Positions 53,256 through 64,000 of a DNA stretch of 64,000 bases are shown in pieces. Below the pieces are notes generated by a model, which saw only the letters and a list, made by a program, of their open reading frames with translations, was not told where the DNA came from and made no database searches. This DNA comes from Ficedula albicollis (lineage: Eukaryota; Chordata; Aves; Passeriformes; Muscicapidae). The stretch's first letter is position 1. Every line of letters starts with the position of its first letter. The stretch covers positions 18,485,541 to 18,549,540 of the forward strand of contig NC_021700.1 of assembly GCF_000247815.1 (NCBI RefSeq). Reading direction: 5' to 3'. The translations under genes and the position numbers were made by a program.

Positions 53256-56200
53256 AAAAGAAGTCTGTTTGTTCTTCCTAATCTAGGACAGACAAAAAGT
53301 CTTTAAAAACTTTAAGGACATTATATTGTGCTTTCATTACAGTCACAGCAACAGAAATACTACTGCTGCAATCTCCAAGAAGAAAGCATAGGGGAGCAAA
53401 TTTTCCCACCAACTTTTTGTTTCATCACTGACTTGCTTAGTGTTGCACATGTTAAAACATATCTCATTAGCTTTCTGACATAATGAGATGCTATTGATAT
53501 GATCAAATTGCAAACAAATGCAGGGAAAAAAAACCCAGGTACCTAGGAATTCCCAGAACACCCCCACAAATTATTCTGCACCACAGAGGATGAAATATTC
53601 TCTGTTCAAACACTCTGGCAGATGTTGGATCATGGAGATACCAGTAATATAAAAGAGCACAAGTTGATATTACACATTTCAAAGCAGTTGACCACATTCC
53701 AAAGCAGGAATGTGTCTGTACCACACATTCACTTTGCTTCAACAGAATTTCATATTTGTTAAAGTCACACTTTTTTCTCATGCCTTATCAATATCATAAC
53801 ATCTAACATCAGCCATTGGTGGGTTTTCTGTCATACTTTACAATCTCTGGGCAGAAAACTTCCTGGAGTTTTTTTCTTTCCTTGTCTTTCATGTCTCATG
53901 CTATGCATTCATTACATCATTGCAGTTTTTATGACAATCTGAATCAAATTATAAAGGTAATGCAGCACATTATTGTAGAATATCAGCACCTGAATGAAAA
54001 TTTTCAGAAAATCAAATTTAGGGTCAGGATTACACTGAAACTAGAAGAAGCAGAAGGTAATTAGCAACTCCAAATACTCCAAAATATTTTTAAAACTTCT
54101 AAAAGTTTAGAGTACATTATAATCATAGGTGGCTTTAGTTAAGAGCAAAACAATTGCTTGTCATTTATTACAATTTATTTATTTTTCCTTTTTTATCTTA
54201 CCACATTGTTATCCTGATATGTCATACAAACGTCATTTTTCTAATATTTTTCTACATCTGTATTAAACTACACATTGCTTCATTTTAGGCTCCATGCTGA
54301 AGACATCTTGCCACCCTCAAATGGGAATAAAGTAATGGATAAATCCCATCAGAAGGAGGTGAAACCCTTTGATCAGAAGTAGAGCAGGATTGCCTGTTCA
54401 GAAAGATACATGAGATAAAAACAGTGCTTTCCAAGGAAACTGGTGACATTTTCACTATTAGACAACACAGAGTGGGAAAAAATGTCAGGTTGATATCATT
54501 TGCATGGGATTCTGCTCACCAGTCAACATGTGTGCAGAGGCTGACTAGAGAAAAATCTGGCTGTGGATGGAGGAAAACTGCTATTCAGACCAAGGCCTTG
54601 CCTTTCAGAGGAAGGTTTCACAATAAATTTGAGTATTTTGTGAAACTGACATGTCCGAAAATAACTGAGCAAATATAAATTGGTAAGGTTTGTTCTTATT
54701 CCTCCCTCTCTGCCATTATCTCATTGCATGACTCTTAGCCACTCTGTAATCTCATAGTACCTCAAGTTAACTGCTCTGAAATGCAGACAGAATGTTGGCT
54801 TTTTCTGAGTATGTTTTTCACCGGTAACTATTTTCGGAACATCTTGTTATTGAAAGAACCAAGGCTCTTTCTAGAGACAAGCCAAACCAAAACTCAAAAA
54901 AACTGACAAACAAAAAACTCAAACAAAGAAACCCAAGGAGTTGCAAAGTTTTACATCATACCCAAAGTGTAAATTGTCAGATCTCTCTGATTCCCACCAC
55001 AAGCCTTGTCTCTGTCTCTCCAGTGACCATAGAGGGAATCATAATAGCCGGTTTAATATAGCACCTAAGGCAGACGACAGTGAGTCTCATTTGTCAGGAA
55101 CTGAAATGAAGACTTATTGTTTAAAGACTGCATTCCTGTGTAATATTTGTGTGTCAGTGGTTCTTCCACACATGTACCCTTATTGTACCAATAACCACGT
55201 ATTTATAGGTAAAAAGTCCTCTTTAACCTTCAATCCTGATAGTAGCGAAGGATTAGAAAACAAAAGAAAAAAAAATCTCACACTGATGTATTTGTTTCAG
55301 TCCTGACCTGTGCAGGATTTAGTTTGCTTTTACTCATTGCTCTGATCTCATTTAATTTAGGTGCCTTCTTGTCACTTCTGTGTTCTTTCTCAGAAGTAGC
55401 TCCTTTGCTGGCCTTTGCAATTGTGTTGCATTTCATGTCACTTCCTTCCAAGAGCTGAGTCCCCTGCAAGGGGACATTACACATATTCAAATTCCTAGTG
55501 GCAAGAATTGAACAGGCTCTTCTGGACACACAATTACTAAAGATCCAATATATGGTTCAAAATGTGGGCTTGATCGTGAACTTCTTATTTGAGTGATGCT
55601 ACCACTGAAGTCAGTAGATTTACTTTTTTTTTTTTTTGTAATAAAAATGTAGATCCAGGTTTCTTGACTGCAAATCTGTATTTAGAAGCACCAATATTAT
55701 ATAAATATAAATACATACAAAAATATATATGCATGCATGCATGGAAGAGTTTTATAGAGTAGAGGGAGATTGTCAGAGCTAGGAGCTAGATTTAATCATG
55801 CAACTCCCACTGATGCAGTACAAAGGTCCCTCCACCATCACCTACTTCTTTTTCTGACTTGGTGGAGCTGTGGCAAAGGGGACGTTTCGCTGGTGTCAGC
55901 TGTTGGTTTTCATTTTTGTTTAGTTGGCAGGTTAAAGCAACAGAAAAAAGAAAGCAAAGCCTCAAGGGAGCATTGAGAAGTGGGAAGTGCAGGCAAACAG
56001 ACAGAAAGCAGCATCCTGACAGTATCTCACAGGGGAAGAAAAGCAAGTCTACGAGCTGATCCACAGAAATCTGTGGTCTCTAATGTTCCTTTTACAGTCT
56101 TACTTAGTTCAAATGATAGTCCACTTCCACTGAGTGCATGATTTTTTTTTATTTTAATATATTTATATAGTCATAGCCATTTTCTTTTGTGAAGATATAT

Positions 56201-58065
56201 ATTTGCCCATTTCATGGAAATGCAACAGACTATTTACACTGTAGAAAGTAACTGTCCCAAATTTTGTTAAGTTTCAGAAGACTGATTTTTAAATCCATAG
56301 CATAATTTAATTCAGTTCAGTAATTGCATTTTTTTTTTTGGTCTACAATAACATGCAAATCTGTAGAGACCACACTGTTTAAAAGTGTGACCTATTTACC
56401 CAGACTTTCCTACAATACATACAGGACCAGGTATGATTTGTTCAAATTTTAGTGACTTTGCAGACGTGTTGACTCTGACAGAGCAGAAGGGCAAATGACA
56501 TTCAAGTCACGCATCTTTGAGTGAAGAGTTAGACCTTTGCACCATTGCACTTAAGTACAGTTTAGTATCCCTTAGCTTATTTTGCAGCAGTGATGTTGTA
56601 TTATACTGTAGGACAGGACTGTGCAAATCTGTACTGTGAATCTAAAATTTGAATTGTCCCATCTTGAGTACATAAACCAAGAGAGGAACAATACTGTATA
56701 TGCAGCCTATATTTGCCTAATTCCAGATCCTACACTCTGGTGTGTGATGGTTTTTAGAGCATTTATTTTAAAGTTTTCCTGAAATTAAATATCATTCCAG
56801 TGTTGGCTTTTTATTTTTCCTTTAGCCTTCTTCCTGTAGAAGGTTAAGCATTTCTTGCCTGTTTCCTCCTTGCTTCCCCAAAAAATAGAAAGGAAGTGAT
56901 TATTAAAAATGGTTACTCAACATGAAAATTTCTACAAAGGAGGTGTGAATCAGTGCAAATAGTGCACACCACCTGCTATTGAGAAATAAGCACCAATTGG
57001 TGTAAGTCTAGGTAAACACACTTGGTGCACTGTCTTGTTATGTCTGTCCACTCTTTGCTAGTAAATAAGCCTTACATACACCCATACGGAATTCTGTGCA
57101 TTTGTATCAGTGACATGCTGCAAATATTACCGCTTCGAAAAAGATAGCAGAAATTCTCCTGACATTCTTAGGAGGTTTTTCTTATTAGCTTTCTTAAACT
57201 AATGCATTGCTTAAGCAAAGGCAGAACACTTAATGTGTTTCTTTACTGTCACTTGGTTCATATTTATGGTAATGAGGATTTGTCAGTTCTAGTTCTTTGC
57301 GTTAAATCTAATAGTATTCTTTATCCCTTGGACAGGCTTGCTCCTAGTTTATCAGGCCTGTGACAATTTCCTTCGGTAAACTCCAGTGCAGACAACCTGG
57401 CAAGCTGGTACCCAGGGGTTTGATTTCTGTGTTAAGTAAATTCTAAGTACATGAAAGAAAGGAACCAAATATTTTAAATGATCCACCATTCCAATTAGTA
57501 ATTATTACCATTAGTTGTATTTTGAAAGGAATAAAACAAGAGCCCTTATGATGCTTGTCTAAAATATACTGTATCCTTTGAGTGACTTTTCAATAACAGA
57601 GTTTTAATTGCATACCACAGAAATGTGTACTGTATTTTTCAATATCTGTCACTCTGTCACCATTTTTCAGTGCTTTCTTCTGTTGCCGACAACCGTGATT
57701 AGGAAATTACAGTGCTCCATGCTACAGCTTTATGATTGGTGGAACTAAATATCCTCCTTTCTTTAATAGCAGTCCAAGATTGCATTGTCAATGTCATCAT
57801 CTTCACACAGTACCTTCACATAGGAGAGGTTTAAATAAGCCATAACTGTCTTGAAATGCTATTTCACTTTCACAAGTAATGTGATTTTGCACACTGCTCT
57901 ACCATATTTCACTAATTTATTGCAGTGTTCACTAATTTAATGCACGAGGCTGAAGGATAGAGATCCTTGTTAAAGGCAGCAAAAGAAAATCTCCATGAGA
58001 TTTTCAAATGCATTGTTGCAAGACAATACACAGTGAAATATTTGGGAGCTTTTTGGTAGTTGTTT
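53256..58065. other. unassigned non-coding DNA
   Basis: No gene recognised. Includes a T13-T14 run near 55625 and an alternating purine-pyrimidine stretch with (ATGC)n at 55715-55743. The part from 56100 to 58060 has almost no open frames. Frames of up to 121 codons (54941-55306) resemble nothing known. Confidence 0.55.
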
Positions 58066-58089
58066 CCCCACCCCTACCCCCCACCCCCC
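58066..58089 (-). other. candidate G-quadruplex / i-motif (C-rich strand shown)
   Basis: CCCC-A-CCCC-TA-CCCCCC-A-CCCCCC on the plus strand, so the minus strand has four G-tracts of at least four with loops of one or two bases. This is a strong pattern match for an intramolecular G-quadruplex. No promoter context is visible. Confidence 0.7.
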
Positions 58090-61000
58090 ACAACTTTAAA
58101 GTTTAGACATATATTATTCCCACACTGCACCCAAATTTTATGAGGATTCCTGAAGGCACACTGAAACTTTTCCATCTCTTATGTTTCAGTCTTGTTTTTA
58201 ACAGTGTGAAAGAAACAGAATTCCCTACCCTCTTATAGAAAAGAACTTAAGTAAAATAGATTTCAGCATTGCTATGAGGGCCTGGAGGCAAACTATTACT
58301 TAGATCCTGATAATTTTATCTGCTATATCTTGAAGGCTACCATCTGAAGCAGGTAACAAGTGTGTGTACCCGTACAACCAAAAATACAATCTTGTGCTGG
58401 AGTCTAGATGCTGTGGCTAACTGGAAGATTTTACACTCTTTAAAAGCTAAAGCAGCACAGAAAAAGCAGTTCTGCTCAGTCAAAAGACTGCAAATGTTTA
58501 CAAGACTGTGCAGCAAGGCAAAAGTTTCTGAAACGGATTAGTTCCAGTGTTACTCAATAAATGACAGTTTTTATGCATATTCAGCATTCATGAAACTTTG
58601 TTCCCTCTCTTGCTGCAGGCCCTACTCCACACCAAAAAGCACAGTGAGAGGGTGCCATGTTCTCCCCAGGCTGGGGCATTCAGTGTACTGCTGATTTCCC
58701 CTTCTCTCTACAAAACCCAAAGCCTTTGCCAAGAACATTGACGAGTCACATTGTCCTGGTGAAGTGGCCAAGCACCCCTGCCACATCTGCCCCATCAGGA
58801 TGTTGACTCTTTACACATGGTTGGTGTGGTCTGCTTACTGCCTTTGCATTTTGACCAAAAAAAAAGCCCCTAACAGATTGTACTCAATGATGATAAAGAA
58901 AGTTTCATCTGCAGTATCTGACTTTCAGGCTCTGGAGGAGAGAGAGGAAACAGACTATATATCTTAAAGCTGGATAACCAACAGTAAGCCAGCAAAAATG
59001 CTTTGGCTGTCTTTAGGAGATGGAGAGGTAAATCATGTATCATTATCACTGAGAATTTGCTGAAGGGAGCAAAAAGGTCTTCCCTGGGGCACAACCTGCC
59101 TGCTAACTTGGATATTTTGCTGTTCCTCACTGAGTGTTCTGCTTGTGCAACCCCTCCAAGTTTCCCCTACGTCACTCTTGCAGCCTGTTTCCTGGTCACT
59201 TTGGCCTCTGCAGGAAGTTGGCAAACCTCTTCATGTGGATGCTTATGTGTCAAAATAAATTGTCCCCTCCCATCCATCCACCCACCCACCCATTTAATAA
59301 ATGTGCAGGATTTCCTCCACAGGGAATAGGCAGCAAATGAATTGTATGTGGCAGCAACCTCCACATTTCTGTGACTTAGACACTTTCCCCCACAATCACA
59401 ATGTGACAACCTGCTCACACATAATGCTGTTTTCGCAGTAAAAACACAGTTCACAATAATCATCTTTCCCAGCTGCTACCCCTTCCATCCTTCCCAGCCA
59501 TTCTTGTTTGACCATATGGGGAATTGATGCCACGGATTCAGGAAGATAGGGTTTCAAATGGATACGTTCTCTCTTTACCTCTGATTTCTAATAAACATCC
59601 AGTTTAAAGACTACAAACAGGCAGACAAAGACCAATTACCATTCCCTCCTGTTTCTCCCCAGGATCCAGAATCCACAACTAAAGCATGACTGTGCTGATC
59701 TCAGTGGACTTTTAACTTAAGAAATGAGTGAGAATTTCAAGATTTATGCTTATGAAGAAGGAAGGTTATCTAACATGGGATTAATTTTACTATTTTTAGT
59801 GATCTACGTCTTAGTTGTTTTACTAATGAATATTGATAATCAATGAAGAAATCAGGCAATTCTAGCTCTTTAGTGACTTCATCCTAAATTAGAGATAATA
59901 AATTATTACGAGTACAAACTTGTCTCCTCTAGCTATAAGAAGTCTGAATAATCTGCAGGTCTCTACAGTGCAGGCCAGTAAAACTCTTGTGTCTCATTGC
60001 TTACGTATAAATGGTTAAACAAATACTACACAGAAAGCTAAACAAAGAGACAGCATACAGCAGTTCAGAGCATATGACTCGATTTGATGCTTAGATTTGA
60101 GAGCAGCCACTGAAATGATTCATTAATAGCAATGCAGCACTTGACCCACTGCCAAGGAAGAGTGGGTGGTCTCTGTTACCAAAAAATCTTTTGAAGAAGT
60201 TCATTCAGTCACTGAGAAGTTGGATCAAAACCTACACAGACTAATGTAATACTGGTGTATTTTAGATAGACCTTGCAGATATGTTGCCACTAGTAAGAAG
60301 GGTCACAAACAGGCTATTCCTTGGGCTGTATTCCAATGACTGCAGTTTCTGCATAGCTCTGCATCCTCCAAGTTATACTCATGCAACTATGACTTTTACA
60401 ATTTTGCAAAAATTGCCTCTTTGTTTTTTTTTCATTTTATATGCTTATAAATATATTTTTGTTGCTCGTATGTCTAAATTCAGTAACACAGGAAGTTAAT
60501 TTATAATCTGAAAAAGTACTTGCTACATTATGTTCTGCACTGGAAAAATGGAAGTGAAGATAAAGAATCCAGGTCCAGATATCAAATTTTTATTTGGCTA
60601 CCATCCAAAGTGGTTCTGAAGAGTGAGTATATAAACCCCTCCTAAAAACAGTCTCCTAAGAATAAAACTTTCCAAAATGGGTCTTTATAAAGGTTTGTAT
60701 CTACCATTTTTCAAACATGGAAATAAATCATTAATTTAATCATTAACTATTTGATTATCTGGGAACAAACTACTTAATAAAATGTTCTAGGCCAGAAATA
60801 CAAGATGCAAATAGAAAAACAGGCAGGAGATTAATTAATCTATAAATAATTTGTATAACATAACCCTGGTATTGAATACATTCTGCTTTAAATTACTTAG
60901 TTCCCTGGATTAGAATAGGAAGTAGAAGGATATATGTTGAAGAGAACATCCTGGAATAAAAGGTGAGTGAAAATAGAAAACTCAGAATAGTCTTCTGCAG

Positions 61001-64000
61001 TGGGAAAGGGGAAAAATGAGAATTAGAGAAGGACAGAGTCAAAAACATTCAAACATTAATCAATAACTAAACTAAATCAGTCCTGTCACCAGTGAAGAGG
61101 AACTGTTGGGACACCAAACAACTCCATTAACCAGGTGATACAATTTTCTGAAAATTACTGTTAAAGTTCAAATGAAAAATTTTTCAAATTGCGCATTCTT
61201 TCAGATGCATCCCAAGTAAATGTCAAGCCAGAGAGAGTGCAAAAGATACTTCATATATGTTGAGCAGTGCTACCCTGCAATGGTCCTGCCGAATCTGATT
61301 AAGCAGTCTCCTTGTAGAAGAGAGGGGAAACAGGTGTGAATTTACCTTCCATAAAACACACAATAGTGAACTCTGGAATTGAGATGCAAGTATTACTCTC
61401 ACAGACTTCTTAGTAACTGAGCATTGCATTACAAATGTTAGCCTGAATTTGCTTGCTCAGGGTACAATCAGTCTGGGATTTCCAACACAGAGCTGTCTAG
61501 TGAGTAAATCATCATGGAGAGTCTCATGGGAGGAAAGCACATCTTCAATTCTTAAAATATCCAGCCTCCTGCCAAGTCTGTCGTAGTGCTCTTAGCTATT
61601 TCAGTGAGTGGAAGGGATCCTGGTGAGGGAGATGTGGAAGAAGCACATCTCACAGAGGGCTGGTTTTAAGACTCCAGAAGATGGTGTTGTAAAGGGTAAG
61701 ACAGTGATTTGACCATTTGGAAAAGTTGTAGTCACTTTCAGGGAAGAATGCTAAGACCATAGGATAACCTTGAAAGAAATTATCCACTGGAAGGAAAAAC
61801 CAAGATAGGCATAACTAAAAACGAGGAAAATGAGAAAATGCCTTGCTTCTCCTGCAATTTAACACCATGGAAGAAGCGGATTTAATTTGTCCAAAGTTCT
61901 TCAGACCTTTCCCTTTTCAAATAATCATAAATGTAACAGTATTTTTATTGAATTTTGCTTTTAATAGGTGTGGTTCAGGGTTTGAAAAAAAAAAATCAGA
62001 ATTTCAGTTACTTCAGTTGCATTTTCAGTCCCAGAGTCCTAGGATAGCAATTCCTGTTTTAAATACTGTTTTAAAAAGAAACAGTAAACTCTTTTCAGAC
62101 TGCAGCTTTTTTTTCTGCTTCAATATACCAGATCTCATATTTAACAACCTTCTTAGTTGCAAGGCTTTGGATATGTACCCATCATATTTCCAGAACAGTT
62201 GGGACCCTAATAATTGCATATTTATATTCCATTATATAATTTTCAACCCTACTATCATAAATTTAACTTTCTTTAATTGGTGGATAATCTGATCCAGCAT
62301 TACTCAAATCCAACCTTTCTCAGAACTTCATATGAAACTCATTAGTCAACTAAACTATTGGAATCCCAGAGCAGCTTTTTTAAATTCAATGGTGCTTCTC
62401 TAGACTTGCAGTAGCCCATGAGGAGGCTCTCATCTGGCATGAAATATCTACTGCCTCTTAGCTTTGGGGCATCCTAAGTTGTTCTAAATTATTGTCACTG
62501 CAGGTCTTAAATAAGGAGAGCAGTAGTGCTTTGTGTGACAGAGTAAAAGCAGCAAAGGGAAGAGGGAAACCTTGAGAGCAGGGTGCTGAAGAGAATTATG
62601 GGAGGAAGTTTGTGACAAGAATAACATGCTGGTTAGGAGGCCAAGGGCATGAGTGGAGCTTCTGGGATATCTGAAAGAGAAAAAGCTCCATACCCAAGTG
62701 CAGCTGTACCATCAAATACAGGGGATTTTTGCTTTTCTGGGAGGAAGGCTATCTCACTTCCACCACTTAGATTGCAATGCCAACAAATGCTTAATTAAAC
62801 TCAACAGTTTGTCTCTGAGGGGCTCTCAAAGATGGAAACATTTACATTTACATACTAAACGAAAGAATAGTAACGTGGTTGCTAGGACATTTTTTTGGAA
62901 TTGTGTGTCCAAGTCCTGTTTTCCATGGGGCAGTATATCCATGTGCTATACACTTGGCACAAAACTATTCCTTTACAGCTTTGTTTGCTTGTTTACTGTT
63001 TGATTGTTTATTTGTTTCCTTAAACAAGATCAATTTATGAAAAAGGAGCCAAAATAAATGTAAGTCTTTCCTGAGAGAGGTTCACATTTTTAGACTTTTT
63101 AGTTGATTTTAGAGGGGAACATCTGCCTTGGACTTAGTCTTGTGGAGGTTGTCACCCTTCCGAAAGGAATTCCTGTTTCCCTTCCTTTCACACACATATG
63201 CACTGCTTATCAGGGTATGTAGAGGAACACACAGATCTGTGTGATTAAGAAAAAAAAAGATGGCTTGTCACTCATCATATCCCTCGGATTCAACAGAAAG
63301 GAAATTCATTTTAGTGAGCATTGAAACCAAACAATAGCAAGTCTGCAGCTGTTTCAGGGGTCTGATGTCAACAGTGCTATACATATCTTTATCTCATTTG
63401 AGTTTTATTGAAAAAGCAGAGTGCTTGATAAACAGTGGCTAACAAAAACCAAAACAGATTAGCTCAGCAAGTAAAATGGGTTAAGTGGAGAATTGTTCCA
63501 CATACACTTTGGAACCTATCAAATAAAACCATTTATTATAAAATATTAACTATCTGAAAAAATATTTCTGTGAAGATTTATTCATTGAGTTACATTTTCT
63601 GGTCTGTGTATAATAATTATAAGTTTAACTTTGAGGAAAATGCAATTTTTTGAGATTCATTGCATTTAAACATGTTAGAATTTAGAGTAGTTTCATCAGT
63701 ACTTATTCATGTCCTTGGCTAACAAACCAGTCTCCCCCTCTCAGAATGACAATGTTCAAAAAAGAAAAAAAACAGCTATTCTTTGAAGCTTTCAGAGATG
63801 ACATAGTAAAGGATTAGTTATAAAATCTTTCTGCTTGCTTTGTAATAGGCAGTATGATCCAATTGCTTTTTCTATTCTCTGCATGGGATCTTCCTGTTTT
63901 CTTTAGCTCCCACACTTCTCTTTTTTATCTTCTATAAAAAATCCAGATGGCCAAGACTTAGGACAGCCCATGCCTGGTGACTAATGCCTAATGCAGAGGA
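58090..64000. other. unassigned non-coding DNA
   Basis: No gene recognised. A short (CCAT)/(CCAC) tract lies at 59268-59293 and an A8 run near 63250. The 149-codon plus-strand frame at 61843-62292 and the 116-codon frame at 62653-63003 show no domain or motif that I know. Confidence 0.55.

Noticed and set aside
61843..62292. 149-codon plus-strand frame
   Set aside because: AT-rich, phenylalanine/isoleucine-rich, no motif, no context; expected by chance in 64 kb.

Overview
The window looks like non-coding vertebrate DNA from a bird, probably a neognath and plausibly a songbird. Base composition is AT-rich, open frames are short and scattered, and the only recognisable families are interspersed repeats: CR1 LINE 3' ends and ORF2 pieces, an ERVL provirus whose LTR starts with the familiar avian TGTCCTGGTTTCAG-type end, and a probable second class of retroviral LTR. 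I found no exon, tRNA, rRNA, CRISPR array or other cellular gene that I can support. It reads as a gene desert or the inside of a very large intron. Species assignment is inference from repeat types only.

Layout. 1-11.4 kb: unassigned AT-rich DNA with a CR1 remnant (about 1.2 kb) and small tandem duplications (47 bp x2, 20 bp x3). 11.44-12.76 kb: a 66-bp doublet, then a 1.1-kb purine-only array made of 37 spacings of a 24-bp higher-order unit, flanked on both sides by the same roughly 105-bp GAAA/GGAA composite. 14.2 kb: an 86-bp doublet. 16.58-17.42 kb: 46 T followed by 793 consecutive G, the strangest object in the window and possibly an assembly artefact. 22.86-23.91 kb: a nested tandem duplication (476-bp and 100-bp units, 576-bp offset). 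26.8-27.2 kb: a probable minus-strand LTR. 27.38-28.41 kb: a 516-bp tandem duplication with one difference that I can see.

33.9-37.07 kb: a minus-strand ERVL provirus, bounded by a perfect 5-bp target-site duplication. It keeps a full 3' LTR, the end of the integrase, a decayed RT-RNase H stretch and only about 60 bp of the 5' LTR; a CR1 ORF2 fragment sits where most of the integrase should be. 51.0-53.3 kb: three CR1 pieces, two of them tail to tail. 52.6 kb: a long (AC)n microsatellite. The rest (38.3-50.7 kb and 53.3-64 kb) is unassigned AT-rich DNA without a recognisable gene.

No genes work together here. The ERVL pol and CR1 ORF2 pieces are broken fossils. The long open frames over the GAAA array, the G run and the 516-bp duplication result from repeats whose period is a multiple of three or from single-base composition, and should not be annotated as proteins.
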